Shown: positions 1 through 9,125 of the stretch, piece after piece | How positions within the stretch are numbered: position 1 is the stretch's first letter | How the letters are laid out: the number at the start of each line of letters is the position of its first letter | Assembly: GCF_030866825.1 (NCBI RefSeq) | Contig: NZ_CP133020.1 | Location: forward strand, 806,001 to 870,000 | Direction: 5' to 3' | Origin: Rathayibacter sp. SW19 | Lineage (GTDB): Bacteria; Actinomycetota; Actinomycetes; Actinomycetales; Microbacteriaceae | Length of the DNA stretch: 64,000 nt | Notes under the pieces: generated by a model | What the model was told of the DNA's origin: nothing | The model's input: the letters and a program-made list of their open reading frames with translations, nothing else | The model's database searches: none | Made by a program: the position numbers and the translations under genes

Positions 1-1
1 C

Positions 2-652
2 GAGTTCACCCACACGCACAAGATGTCGATCGTCAACCAGCGTGAGATCGGCGAGGACACCCACTCGTTCTCGGAGGCACTCAAGCACGTGCTGCGGCAA
101 GACCCCGATGTGATCCTGATCGGTGAGCTTCGCGACCTGGAGACGATCTCGGTCGCCCTGACAGCGGCCGAGACCGGCCACCTCGTATTCGCCACACTGC
201 ACACGCAGGATGCCCCGCAATCCGTCGACCGCATCATCGACGTCTTTCCGCCGCACCAGCAAGCGCAGGTGCGCACGCAGCTGGCGGGCACGCTGCAGGG
301 CATCGTCAGTCAGACGCTCGTGCCGAAGGCCTCCGGCACCGGACGTGTGGTTGCTACCGAAATTCTGCTGATGACGCCGGCGATCAGTAACCTCATTCGT
401 GAGGGCAAGACCTACCAGATTCCGACGGCGATGCAGGCCGGCCGCGCGCTGGGCATGCACACGATGGACCAGCACTTGGCGGACCTGTTCAACGTGGGCC
501 TGATCACGCACGAGGCTGCGATGAGCAAGGCGCACGACGAGGACGGGCTGAAGCATCTGATGCAACGCAGCGAGGCTCCCCGGCCGGATGTCGTGCGTTC
601 CATGTCGGGCGGGCCGGACTTCGGTGACCGCTTTTCGAGTACGGAGAACTGA
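2..652 (+). CDS. pilT: PilT-type pilus retraction ATPase, 5' end cut by window edge
   Basis: Secretion-superfamily ATPase that disassembles type IV pili. The reading frame runs into the window edge (codons from base 2 read EFTHTHK before the first methionine), so the N-terminal domain and Walker A are outside. Visible are the Asp box (LRQDPDVILIGELRD), the His box (TGHLVFATLHTQDA) and the C-terminal AIRAGRS-like segment (EGKTYQIPTAMQAGRALGM), which fit PilT better than PilB because no zinc-binding CxxC pair is present. The C-terminal 40 residues are an unstructured tail. The stop codon shares one base with the start of pilC, so the two are translationally coupled. Confidence 0.93.
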   Translation, partial: EFTHTHKMSIVNQREIGEDTHSFSEALKHVLRQDPDVILIGELRDLETISVALTAAETGHLVFATLHTQDAPQSVDRIIDVFPPHQQAQVRTQLAGTLQGIVSQTLVPKASGTGRVVATEILLMTPAISNLIREGKTYQIPTAMQAGRALGMHTMDQHLADLFNVGLITHEAAMSKAHDEDGLKHLMQRSEAPRPDVVRSMSGGPDFGDRFSSTEN

Positions 653-1878
653 TGCCCACACTGACGTATGCCTACAAGGGCCGCACCGATGCCGGCAAGG
701 TTGTCAAGGGCAAGCTCGAGGGGGCCAGCGAGCTGGTCGTCACGGGGAAGCTGCGCGCGATGGGCGTCGCGCCGATCGAGATTACTGAGGCGCCCGCCGG
801 CACCGGGTTGCACCGCGACATCGCGATCCCGGGCCTCACGCCTCGTGTCAAGCTGAAAGACCTCGCGCTCATGAGCCGCCAAATGGCGACCATGATCGGG
901 GCTGGGCTGAGCTTGTTGCGCACGCTGAACATCCTCGCTGAGCCAACTGGCAAGAAGCGTCTGCACGACGTGATGAGTCAGGTGCGAGACGATGTCGAGT
1001 TCGGCATGTCGCTGTCGGATGCGATGGCGAAATTCTCCGACGACTTCACGCCACTGATGGTCAACATGGTGCGTGCCGGCGAGACCGGCGGGTTCCTCGA
1101 GAAGTCGCTGGAGACGGTCGCGACCAACTTTGAAAAGGAAGTCAAGCTTCGCGGCACGGTGAAGTCGGCGATGACCTACCCGATCATTGTGCTGTGCATG
1201 TCACTTGCCGCTGTCGCTATCATGCTGATCTTCATCGTGCCGATCTTCAAGACGATGTTCGCAACGCTTGGCGGCACGCTTCCCGCACCGACGCAGGTAC
1301 TCGTGTGGGTGTCCGAGCAGATGGTGTGGCTCGGGCCGTCGATTCTCGTCCTCATCATTGCGATCTGGCTGTGGTGGCGCACGAACAAGAACACCGATCG
1401 AGTGCGACGTGTCGTTGACCCGCTGAAGTTCCGGCTGCCCGTGTTCGGTCGACTGTTCCGCAAGATCGCGCTCGCGCGCTTCGCCCGCAACTTCGGCAGC
1501 ATGCTTGCCTCCGGCGTTCCGATTCTGCAGGCGCTGCGCATTGTGGGTGACACCAGCGGCAACTGGGTGATCGAGCAGGCGCTCGTGAGCGTGGCCGAGT
1601 CCGTGCGGCAAGGCGAGTCGATCGCCGGTCCGCTGGCGAACGAGCCGGTCTTTCCCGACATGGTCGTGCAGATGATCAAAGTCGGCGAAGACGCGGGGTC
1701 GATGGAAGCGATGCTGGAGAAGGTCGCGCTGTTCTACGACCAGGAGGTCGAGGCGATGACAGAATCGCTGACCTCGCTGATCGAGCCCCTGATGGTCGCC
1801 TTCCTCGGCGTCGTGGTCGGCAGCATGGTCGTGGCCCTCTACATGCCCATCTTCACGATTGCGACCCTGGTCAAGTAG
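652..1878 (+). CDS. pilC: PilC, type IV pilus platform membrane protein
   Basis: 408-residue polytopic membrane protein of the GspF/PilC family, the platform on which PilB and PilT act. Two T2SF domains can be seen, at about residues 70-195 and 275-395; both begin with the family pattern of Ala-rich helices (LALMSRQMATMIGAGLSLL and LARFARNFGSMLASGVPIL) and contain MVRAGETGG / MIKVGEDAG. Hydrophobic segments lie near 175-200, 220-245 and 380-402. Length is normal for the family. The start codon overlaps the pilT stop (TGATG). The next pilus gene is about 3.9 kb downstream, so the operon is interrupted after this gene. Confidence 0.95.
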   Translation: MPTLTYAYKGRTDAGKVVKGKLEGASELVVTGKLRAMGVAPIEITEAPAGTGLHRDIAIPGLTPRVKLKDLALMSRQMATMIGAGLSLLRTLNILAEPTGKKRLHDVMSQVRDDVEFGMSLSDAMAKFSDDFTPLMVNMVRAGETGGFLEKSLETVATNFEKEVKLRGTVKSAMTYPIIVLCMSLAAVAIMLIFIVPIFKTMFATLGGTLPAPTQVLVWVSEQMVWLGPSILVLIIAIWLWWRTNKNTDRVRRVVDPLKFRLPVFGRLFRKIALARFARNFGSMLASGVPILQALRIVGDTSGNWVIEQALVSVAESVRQGESIAGPLANEPVFPDMVVQMIKVGEDAGSMEAMLEKVALFYDQEVEAMTESLTSLIEPLMVAFLGVVVGSMVVALYMPIFTIATLVK

Positions 1879-2525
1879 CGTGCGCGCTACACTTTGCACT
1901 ACTTCTCTGAACGTGGAAGGCACCTGAAGCTGGCGTGAGGAGCGACCACGCTACCCGAAAAACATCGAGGGTCTCGTCGACTGCCGCGGTCGCCTCGCCC
2001 GAACCTTCAGCGCACGGTCGGATAACTCCTAGTCTTCTGGGAAAGCCGCCGTAATTGTTGTTCGTACGGTGGAGTACTGGAGCCTCAGAAGAGCGTCATC
2101 CAGGCGGCGTGGAACCTCGTATCGTGAATGGAGAAGCGGAGCCGCTGGAGTAACAGTTCCATCAATTGCGCCGACGGTTGTGCGGTCGTGGCCGAGGCGA
2201 ACCGATCGCTCTTTGAGACTGAATCGATCGATGTCAGTACGCCTTGCGAATCGGTCGCCCGTATGGCTTGCGGCTCATAATCTCATCAATGACGTTCTCA
2301 GAGCGAAACAGTAGTCGCTCACGCCGTCGGTCTCGGCGCGATATGGCAGTGCTTATGGGCTGGCCAAAGATAGCGAGAAGGTCACCTATCAGGACGCCGA
2401 TGAGAACGACGCTCATTTCAAATGAGTTTCGCTATTACAGCCCGCCGTCGACGCCGTCCGCACTTGCTGGGTTCTACCGCGTTTGGGAGCGCGCGCAAAA
2501 AATCGCGAACTGCGAGAGTATTTCG
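1879..2525. other. Gene-poor stretch downstream of pilC
   Basis: No convincing gene. The open frames here have poor codon use, no good ribosome binding site and low-complexity Arg-rich translations. Base composition is more AT-rich than in the flanking pilus genes. It may be the decayed edge of the island that separates pilC from pilA. Confidence 0.4.
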
Positions 2526-2687
2526 ATGGACATCTTTCAAAATTTGGCAATGGTTGCAATCATCCTCTGGGTCGTGCTGCCGTGCCTTACGCTCCTGCTT
2601 CTCTACTCCATCATCAGGATCGCCGTCGCGCGAGGACTTAGAGACCACCAAAAGTCGATGGAGAAGAACCGTCCATTGCCGGATTAG
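2526..2687 (+). CDS. Small membrane protein, 53 residues
   Basis: Short frame starting MDIFQNLAMVAIILWVV, with one strong hydrophobic segment (residues 6-33) followed by a basic, polar tail (RGLRDHQKSMEKNRPLPD). A weak purine-rich stretch (GCGAGAG) sits about 8 bases upstream of the ATG. The frame stays open upstream, but the extension is Arg/Ser-rich and looks non-coding, so this internal start was chosen. Function unknown; the design (one helix, then a charged tail) is that of many small actinobacterial membrane proteins. Confidence 0.5.
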   Translation: MDIFQNLAMVAIILWVVLPCLTLLLLYSIIRIAVARGLRDHQKSMEKNRPLPD

Positions 2688-2945
2688 TTACGCGCCCGAT
2701 GAGAATCGATTGGGCAGTACCTCGGCCTCGCACGCGCGCCAACGCAAATCGCAACGGAACTGCCAGCATCCGGCGACCAACTTCCACCGAAGGTAACGAC
2801 AACCTTTGCAGCGTCGGCACAGTGAGGCCACTTCAGGTTGAGCCAATTGGCAGAGATCTCCGGGGCGCTTCCCTTTTCTCCCTCTTTGCCAGCCGGTTTG
2901 TGCGCCCACTCGACGCACTGGGTGATCCAGGCGAATGGCGGCGCA

Positions 2946-4001
2946 TTACCTGCGTGAGCGTAGCAGTCGTCCTCGAATCGACCAGGTGAAGCCCGCCAGC
3001 GCGGCGCTGCGCTCGATTTCTGCAAAGAAGGGTTGAAGCACGGAGCTCTCTGCAGATGTCGCCTCACTCACCGGTAGACAAGTTGCTTGAGCGAGGAGGT
3101 ACAAAAAGGTGACTTCAAGCTCATAGTCGAGTATCGACTGTGATGCAAGCGTGAATGGACCTCGCGGCTTCGTTGAGAGGGCAGCTTCAATATGTGTACA
3201 AGCTTCCAGCAGTCTTCTTGAGTCGGGAACGCTCGCGGTCAGTTCCCGATGGAGCGCGGCAAGGGACCTTTCGAGGTTCGAGATGTCTGTCTGAAGATCC
3301 TTATGGCGTTGGGCGAATACGGTGATAAATACTCCGAGTAAGGCGAGTGTCACGCTCGGCCAAACCGCAGCGGATGACAGTGTGTGAGCGGCCGCGGCAC
3401 CCACGATCGTGCCGGTAATGCAGCATGCCAAGCACCAGGCGAGCATCGCCGTGCGTCCCGCACAGTACCCACAACCTTTGGTCGTGACGGACACGATCGC
3501 GGGCGTGTAAGGCAGTGTTGAGGCAGCCATCCCAATCCCCAGCAATACAAGGAAGAACGCGACGATGTAGAAGCTGACCACCTCGCTTGCGGACAGTTTT
3601 GTGGATTCGGCCGCTGCGACAAAAGCGAGGGCAATAACGGACACGGCAAACGACAAGAACAACGTCACTCGACGTCCAAATGCCACGCCATGACGGATGG
3701 CGCGCATGACGAGACGGACAGCTGATTCGGGTGCGGCCCACATTGTCAGCATCAAGCCCGGTATCAAGACAGCTATGGATGGCGACGGAAGCAGTATTCG
3801 CCAAACTTCCATATCCAATGGAAGAGAGGCCGATCCCACCAGTCCGAGTAGGCCCACAGCGACCATAGCGAGCCCGCCCGCCATGTGGCTCCAACTAAAT
3901 CCCGTTGCGCGTCGCCGCACATTCGGAACTGTTCGCGCGAGCATTGCCGCGGCGTCCCAGCCGATTGCGTCGGCTTGTGAGAAGGGCCCGATCTTGGTCA
4001 T
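2946..4001 (-). CDS. Polytopic membrane protein of unknown function
   Basis: 351 residues with an ATG start and an AAGG motif upstream. Predicted hydrophobic helices lie at about 40-60, 68-92, 112-132, 142-162, 186-206 and 212-230. After these comes a cytoplasmic-looking C-terminal half with a probable helical stretch (HKDLQTDISNLERSLAALHR). A CGYC motif lies near residue 176 between helices. No family recognised. Codon use is less biased than in the pilus genes, and the gene lies on the opposite strand inside the pilus locus, which suggests later insertion. Confidence 0.6.
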   Translation of the reverse strand: MTKIGPFSQADAIGWDAAAMLARTVPNVRRRATGFSWSHMAGGLAMVAVGLLGLVGSASLPLDMEVWRILLPSPSIAVLIPGLMLTMWAAPESAVRLVMRAIRHGVAFGRRVTLFLSFAVSVIALAFVAAAESTKLSASEVVSFYIVAFFLVLLGIGMAASTLPYTPAIVSVTTKGCGYCAGRTAMLAWCLACCITGTIVGAAAAHTLSSAAVWPSVTLALLGVFITVFAQRHKDLQTDISNLERSLAALHRELTASVPDSRRLLEACTHIEAALSTKPRGPFTLASQSILDYELEVTFLYLLAQATCLPVSEATSAESSVLQPFFAEIERSAALAGFTWSIRGRLLRSRR

Positions 4002-4181
4002 AGACCGACCTTGTCGGACACCAACGACATGGGGCCGTAAGCCAAGCGTCGGGTGACCGCATTTGTGTGGCGCGAAACCCGGATGCCGCGTCGCGAGGAC
4101 ACGGATATCTATACCGCCTATTGCGTCTTCCTCGGTACTTCACGCACCCACTACTCATTCCGGTACCGAGGGAGGTCACCG

Positions 4182-5051
4182 TTACAGCAGCCCAATCGGC
4201 GACCTCGGCGGGGTTGAAAGCCATTCATCAGTAAATGCGTCCGCGGGGTAATCCATGAACGGGTAGCCGAGGTCATTGATTTTATGGTTGATCCAGAATT
4301 CAACGATCTCAGACTGCTCAGCGGACCCGCGGATGTATGGCATAACCGCGGCAGAAACGCGCTCAGTCGAGATGTGGTACTCGATAATCAGAGTCTTCCA
4401 GCCAGCAAGGGTCTGTCTCTTCGGCATTGCTTCGCCCGTGGTGATTGTCCACACTGGCTGAGGTGTGCGCAATTCACTGAGTTGCGGCGATGGAGAGTTG
4501 GGATCGGCATCTCGCCCAAACTCGAGATGATCCGGCGCGTCCAGTGCCAAGTTGATGACCTGCTGGTCAACTTCTTGAATCGCGATAGCAACCGTCGGGG
4601 GCAGAGATGCCATGAACGGTATCACTCGCCGGTATGCATCTCGCGCGACCGACAGTCGCTTCGCGAAGAACAGCTTCATGGCGTCGTTGTAGCTATTCGC
4701 CGTGCAAACCTTAAGCACGTGATCCTCAGTGATCGGGCGCTGTGGGCATCGGCCAATGAACTCCAAATCGTGGATCAGGGCGGAACCATTGTTCGCGATC
4801 ATCATGAGGTTGCCACGCAATGTTCGAATGATCGCACGGACTTTCCGTCGCTCAGGGATCACGACGACCAATATGTTGAACATCCACCCCATCAGGTAGG
4901 CCATGCACAAGTCGTACACGATGGGCAAAGATTCGATCGGCCTTAGCCGGACGAAGACATCGAGCACCCCGCTGGTCAGAATGCCCACCGCCGCGACCGC
5001 GGCCAGCATCGCCACGAGATGGTTCCTAATCCAAGCCTGAGCAGCATTCAT
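4182..5051 (-). CDS. Membrane-anchored protein of unknown function
   Basis: 289 residues from the chosen ATG (MNAAQAWIRNHLVAMLAAVA). A longer frame exists, but its 48 extra N-terminal residues are Ser/Arg-rich and unlike protein. There are two N-terminal hydrophobic segments (about 11-33 and 44-66). A soluble domain of about 220 residues follows, with mixed alpha/beta character and sequences such as LRGNLMMIANNGSALIHDLEF and TANSYNDAMKLFFAKRL. It has the same orientation as the membrane protein downstream, 180 bases away, so the two may form a unit. No family recognised. Confidence 0.55.
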   Translation of the reverse strand: MNAAQAWIRNHLVAMLAAVAAVGILTSGVLDVFVRLRPIESLPIVYDLCMAYLMGWMFNILVVVIPERRKVRAIIRTLRGNLMMIANNGSALIHDLEFIGRCPQRPITEDHVLKVCTANSYNDAMKLFFAKRLSVARDAYRRVIPFMASLPPTVAIAIQEVDQQVINLALDAPDHLEFGRDADPNSPSPQLSELRTPQPVWTITTGEAMPKRQTLAGWKTLIIEYHISTERVSAAVMPYIRGSAEQSEIVEFWINHKINDLGYPFMDYPADAFTDEWLSTPPRSPIGLL

Positions 5052-5621
5052 GGACTCAGCGTAAGAGCATGCATAACCGGAATGCGCTGAGTAAGCGCGG
5101 AGCGGCGCTTTTGTGCAGCCAGAAGGCGCGGTCGTTCGGGCCCAGCGGAGGCTGGACCGCGCAAGACAACTGAGGCTGGCATGATGCAGAAGCAAGACAT
5201 CTCTGATGTGCCGGGCGCGCTTTCTCGGGGTGTTCGCGAGATCGACTGACGGGACGCCGGAAACTTCGATGCCCAGGCATACTACCGACCTTCACCGGTA
5301 CGCAATGAGGCACCTACTCGTGGCTTCGCCCGGCCACACGTGACAAATCGGCCAGTTGTCGATGGCTGCTCGCTGACCGCCTAATTCAGAAATAAACGGC
5401 GATCACTCTAGCGCCGGCCAGATCTCTGTCGACATCCCGCACCCCTGTGGTCTGCCGGGGCTGGAGTGCAGTCGACCGGAGGCGAGTCGCGTGCAACTGG
5501 CGGGCGCAATTAGCGGTCGCGGTGCCGCTCGTGGAAGTGATCGCTGAGGGCGCCGCCAAGCATAATGACGCCCAAGCATCGCTTTCTCGATCCATGCCCA
5601 CTTATCACATACCCCGCTGTC

Positions 5622-5660
5622 GTCTAGCCCGTGAGCGCAGCGAACAGGCGTATCGAGACC
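5622..5660 (-). repeat. Short palindromic repeat, type A, degenerate copy
   Basis: Matches the reverse form of the window-wide repeat (GTCGAGTAGCC...GCGTATCGAGACC), with TCTAGCCC in the left half and an intact GCGTATCGAGACC right half. Confidence 0.6.
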
Positions 5661-5771
5661 AAGCACGCCCATTCCAGCCCTCATCTCACCACCCATTCGC
5701 GGGTAGACACCAATAGCTAACCCCGAGATGGGACTATATCTCCCAATTGCCTGTGAATTACGGTTAGGGTA

Positions 5772-5791
5772 GTTGCTTTAAAGTGAGCAAC
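5772..5791. promoter_or_regulatory. Inverted repeat upstream of pilA
   Basis: GTTGCT and AGCAAC form a 6-bp inverted repeat separated by 8 AT-rich bases, about 35 bases upstream of the pilin start. It may be an operator or a 5' UTR hairpin. Six pairs could arise by chance. Confidence 0.3.
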
Positions 5792-5825
5792 GCTCAATTA
5801 AAAACCCGACTGAATGGAACTTGAA

Positions 5826-6266
5826 ATGTATTTCCGACTTATGGGCAAGCTCAGTGCTCGCCGCAAGGCAATTCTCGATGGGGGAGAGAAAGAACAGGGC
5901 TTCACCCTGATCGAGCTCCTCGTCGTCGTCGTGATCATCGGCGTTCTCGCCGCGATCGCCATCCCGATCTACATCGGTCTCCAGAACGGCGCGAAAGATT
6001 CCGCAGCCAAGTCAGACCTCAACAGCGTAAAGACGGCGGTGGTTGCGTACTACGCACAGAATCCAAGTGCCCCGGCGGCCCCAGCACTGACGGCCGCCGT
6101 TCTGGGCAACTTTGGGTTCGTGGCCAGTGATGGCGTCACAGGCCTGGCATATGGGACAACGGGAACCCCGTCAGCTACCGCCTTCTGTATCCAGGCCACT
6201 TCAGCTGCTGGAAATACTTTCAGCGTCACCCAAAGTGGTGGCATCGCCACGGCAGCGTGCCCGTAG
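5826..6266 (+). CDS. pilA: Major type IV pilin (prepilin)
   Basis: Class III-signal prepilin of 146 residues. A charged leader (MYFRLMGKLSARRK...GEKEQ) ends in Gly25. Processing before Phe26 would give a mature protein starting FTLIELLVVVVIIGVLAAIA, with the conserved Glu5. The globular part is short and has a Cys pair near the C-terminus (FCIQ... and AACP), which could form the pilin disulfide loop. An ATG four codons upstream is possible, but only the chosen start has a purine-rich site (TGGAA) at 6 bases. The gene is followed at once by a strong hairpin, as expected for the most abundant pilus subunit. Confidence 0.9.
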   Translation: MYFRLMGKLSARRKAILDGGEKEQGFTLIELLVVVVIIGVLAAIAIPIYIGLQNGAKDSAAKSDLNSVKTAVVAYYAQNPSAPAAPALTAAVLGNFGFVASDGVTGLAYGTTGTPSATAFCIQATSAAGNTFSVTQSGGIATAACP

Positions 6267-6291
6267 GAGTTCGTACGTTGTTTGACTCAGA

Positions 6292-6317
6292 TGGGGTGCC
6301 GCGCAAGCGGCACCCCA
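6292..6317 (+). terminator. GNRA-capped hairpin after pilA
   Basis: Perfect 11-bp stem (TGGGGTGCCGC / GCGGCACCCCA) with a GCAA tetraloop, 25 bases after the pilin stop. No U-tract follows, so it may act as a partial terminator or as a 3' stabiliser that gives more pilin mRNA than minor-pilin mRNA. Confidence 0.8.
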
Positions 6318-6380
6318 CCGTGGGTGTTTAACACGCGAACCACTCCATTGCAGCGCAACACCACCCGCACCCGACTGGAG

Positions 6381-6390
6381 GGAGGTGATT
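6381..6390 (+). promoter_or_regulatory. Full-length Shine-Dalgarno for the first minor prepilin
   Basis: GGAGGTGATT is a 10-base perfect complement of the 16S rRNA 3' end. It places the start at the GTG at 6394 rather than at the in-frame GTG inside the motif itself. Confidence 0.75.
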
Positions 6391-6393
6391 ACC

Positions 6394-6843
6394 GTGAAGC
6401 GCATACTGTCGACACTTGGCGCGCAGCGTGAGCGCGAGAGCGGATTCGGCATGATCGAAGTCGTGATCTCATTCTTTCTGCTCACGATGATTGCTCTCGC
6501 CTTTATACCTCTCCTGATCAACACGATCAGGGATACAGCCAGGACCACGACGATTGCAACCGCAACCCAGTTGGCGGGCCAACAAATAGAAGCTGCCCGC
6601 GCCGTGCGCTCATCGACGGGAAACTCACCGACCTGCGCAGACGTGCGCGACTTTCTGGCGGTGACTCCGGTGACAGTGGTCGATCCTCGCGGTGTGCAAT
6701 TGCAGCCTCAATGGGCTGCGGCATCTTGCCCTGCGAGTTATCCGGGTGTTGTGACGGCGGCTGTTAGCATCATGCAGCCGGGGTATGCAATCCCAATTGC
6801 CACGGCCGTCACGCTTGTTTTCGTTTCTTCGGCAGGCGGCTGA
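6394..6843 (+). CDS. Minor prepilin, PilV/PilI-like
   Basis: 149 residues. A short basic leader (MKRILSTLGAQRERESG) is followed by FGMIEVVISFFLLTMIALAF, a prepilin cleavage site (G/F) with Glu5 and a hydrophobic N-terminal helix. The globular part has two Cys (PTCADV, ASCPASY) that may pair. The GTG start follows a perfect Shine-Dalgarno. The stop is separated by one base from the next start. By position and size it is a minor pilin that helps start pilus assembly; the exact class (PilV, FimT or PilE-like) cannot be set from sequence alone. Confidence 0.85.
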   Translation: MKRILSTLGAQRERESGFGMIEVVISFFLLTMIALAFIPLLINTIRDTARTTTIATATQLAGQQIEAARAVRSSTGNSPTCADVRDFLAVTPVTVVDPRGVQLQPQWAAASCPASYPGVVTAAVSIMQPGYAIPIATAVTLVFVSSAGG

Positions 6844-6844
6844 A

Positions 6845-7435
6845 ATGCGCCGCCTGGTTGAGCGAGTTCGCACGGAATGCGAGAGTGGATTCACACTGAT
6901 CGAGTTACTCGTGTCGTCAATCCTTGCGATCGTTATCCTGTCCATCGCGGGAAGTATCCTTATCAGCGGTTTGCGCACGCAAGACACGGCAGCGGCCGTG
7001 ACCGACGCGACAACGTCCGCGCAGCAGGTTGCGAGATCGGTTCAGGCAGGCGTTAGAAACGCATCTGCACTCTCGCTGACCACTGGGGGAGACATCAGCA
7101 GCGAACTGCTGTTCGCTCGCGTGTTGGATTCCGCGGCTAATTCCGCAACCGCGCATTGTCAGGCGTGGTATTACACGACACAGAATGGTGGAGCGGTCTA
7201 CACGACTACTAGCTCATCGGCGATCTTGCCGCCGAACGGCCCGCCGAGCAGTGGCTGGACTCTACTAGCCACGGGAGTGAGCGCATCTGCCGCAGGGGGA
7301 TCCGTGTTTCTCGCTCCGAGCAACAGCCGCGTCGAACTGACATTCAAGGTGGCGGCGGCTTCACAGCCTTACGTGCTCATCAGCACGACCACGTACATGC
7401 AGCAGTCAGCGACGGTGAGTACACCATGTTTCTAA
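6845..7435 (+). CDS. Minor prepilin, PilW-like
   Basis: 196 residues starting MRRLVERVRTECESG, then FTLIELLVSSILAIVILSIA (cleavage G/F, Glu5 present). The body is Ser/Thr/Ala-rich beta-type sequence with a single internal Cys (AHCQAWYY) and a C-terminal STPCF, which could form a disulfide. A frame extending 20 codons upstream would overlap the previous gene and is rejected. The 3' end overlaps the next gene by 10 bases, so the minor pilin genes are tightly coupled. Confidence 0.85.
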   Translation: MRRLVERVRTECESGFTLIELLVSSILAIVILSIAGSILISGLRTQDTAAAVTDATTSAQQVARSVQAGVRNASALSLTTGGDISSELLFARVLDSAANSATAHCQAWYYTTQNGGAVYTTTSSSAILPPNGPPSSGWTLLATGVSASAAGGSVFLAPSNSRVELTFKVAAASQPYVLISTTTYMQQSATVSTPCF

Positions 7436-9093
7436 TCCGGAACCTTAGGGTCGCGCCCGGCAGCCAACGTCAGCGTGGCGGCCGGTCTGAACAAGGCAGC
7501 GCCCTGCTCGCGGTTATTGGCATCATGGCCGTTTCAGCTATTGTCGCGGCCGTTGTCGTCTCGATGTCTATGCACTCGATCGGCTACACGACCTCTACGC
7601 GGGCTGCGATACAGGCTCACGCCGCCGCAGAAGCAGGCATAGACGTTGCCGCAGCCGGAATCGCGGGATCGGTGTGCGCACCAACGTACTCGAGCGCGAC
7701 GGCACCGGCCTACAGCGTAACGGTGTCCTACTCAACGGCGTCGACAACGGCGAACCCACTTGGAGGAGCCTGGGTGAGCGGGTGCCCGACCTCGACCGCC
7801 GACAACTGGCTTAAGCTGACATCCGTCGGTAGCGCCGCGAACCAGGGTCTTGCCGGCAACTCGTCGGGCAACACGCGCACAGTCGAGGCTGTCTACCCGT
7901 ACACGCCGACGCCACCCACCTACGGCATACAAATGTCAGGAGCTTCGCTCTACTCCTCGAACGCGTTCGACTCGACGATTACGAACTTCACCGTCAATCC
8001 GGGTAATCCGCAGCCGTATATTCAGATCCTCAGCGGTGACATCACCTGCAACACGCCTACCGTCATCTACGCCAACATCATTCTCGGAAACGGGAGTGTG
8101 TCGACGAAGTCCAACTGCACGATCAGTGGCGACTTGTACGCATCCGGTTCCGTGAACGTCAAAGGCGAAGTCACCGGCAATGTCTACACGACGGGTGCGG
8201 CCGGGCCGACCATATCGGGCCTCGTCGACGGCAGTGTCTACAGCGCTAACGGCGCGACGATCAGTGGAAGGGTGCACGGAAACGTCGTCGCCGGGCCCGG
8301 AACGGCGCCGGTAAACGGGGGCGGAATCGTCGACGGAACTGTCAAGACAGCAGGCACCGTCTCAGGCCTCACGATCCACGGGGCTGCCCCGCTCCAGAAC
8401 CAGACCGGCATCGTGACACCCGTGATTCCGTCCGTGCCGCCATGGGCTGACTACACGTACTCGACCTACGCCGTCGACGGGGTCAAATGGACGAACCCCG
8501 ACGGAACGGTGTTCGCGAATAAGACCCTCGTCGCGACCGACTGCGGCAACATTGCGACCATCGTCGGAGCGCTGACTACGCCAACTATTGTCGACACCCG
8601 GGCGTGCGGCAATCTGACAACCGTCCCAAGCTTGACACTTCAAACGGATGTCGCTGTGATCGCGAACGGTTTGAGCATCGTTAGTCCGCCCAGCGTCGTG
8701 ATCAAGTCGAGCAGCGCTACATTGCGCAAATTGTGGCTCATCGTGCCCGATGCGGATGCTACCACCCCCGTCACGGGTATCCACGTTCCGAACTGCCCCG
8801 CAGGCAGCGGAGGCGTCACGATCGGAAACAACACGGTCGTCAATTCACTCGCGCAGGGGAATCCCGTGGCCGCGATGCTTTATTCGCCGTGCCCGCTTTC
8901 GAACCAAGGCTTCTCGTGGAACGGCCAGCTGTATGTTGCGTCGATCAACAGCAACTCCAGCGCGACCCTGACATCTGACGTGCTCGGAATACCTGGGCAG
9001 AACCTCAGCACGGGAGACCCTGCTCCGGGCGGATTCCCGGGAACCGGTGTGCTCGGGGCGCGGGCCAGCATGCGTGACATTGTCGGTGGTTGA
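7426..9093 (+). CDS. PilX-like pilus protein with a repetitive beta-helix body
   Basis: 555 residues. The N-terminus carries a prepilin-like segment (EQG-SALLAVIGIMAVSAIV) and the motif HAAAEAGIDVA typical of PilX N-terminal domains. Here the conserved Glu5 is missing, as in many PilX/GspK-like subunits that sit at the pilus tip. Residues about 200-310 hold short tandem beta-strand repeats (ISGDLYASGSVNVKGEVTGN, TISGLVDGSVYSANGATISG) like those of polymer-forming bactofilin-type helices. The rest has scattered Cys pairs. The C-terminus reads GVLGARASMRDIVGG. Likely a large tip or adhesive minor pilin, working with the two preceding prepilins. Confidence 0.8.
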   Translation: MFLIRNLRVAPGSQRQRGGRSEQGSALLAVIGIMAVSAIVAAVVVSMSMHSIGYTTSTRAAIQAHAAAEAGIDVAAAGIAGSVCAPTYSSATAPAYSVTVSYSTASTTANPLGGAWVSGCPTSTADNWLKLTSVGSAANQGLAGNSSGNTRTVEAVYPYTPTPPTYGIQMSGASLYSSNAFDSTITNFTVNPGNPQPYIQILSGDITCNTPTVIYANIILGNGSVSTKSNCTISGDLYASGSVNVKGEVTGNVYTTGAAGPTISGLVDGSVYSANGATISGRVHGNVVAGPGTAPVNGGGIVDGTVKTAGTVSGLTIHGAAPLQNQTGIVTPVIPSVPPWADYTYSTYAVDGVKWTNPDGTVFANKTLVATDCGNIATIVGALTTPTIVDTRACGNLTTVPSLTLQTDVAVIANGLSIVSPPSVVIKSSSATLRKLWLIVPDADATTPVTGIHVPNCPAGSGGVTIGNNTVVNSLAQGNPVAAMLYSPCPLSNQGFSWNGQLYVASINSNSSATLTSDVLGIPGQNLSTGDPAPGGFPGTGVLGARASMRDIVGG

Positions 9094-9125
9094 AGTCGGA
9101 TGAGACGTGAAATGGGGTGGATGAG

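Larger units (their letters stand above)
5052..5825. other. Non-coding stretch upstream of the pilin gene
   Basis: No convincing gene. It holds one degenerate copy of the window-wide short palindromic repeat near 5622-5660. It probably also holds the promoter of the pilin transcript in its AT-richer last 100 bases, where I could not fix a -35/-10 pair. Confidence 0.5.

Noticed and set aside
2684..3067. Minus-strand frame near the end of the first membrane protein
   Set aside because: It has an odd Trp/Cys-rich translation, no recognised domain and overlaps a better gene at one end; not enough support.
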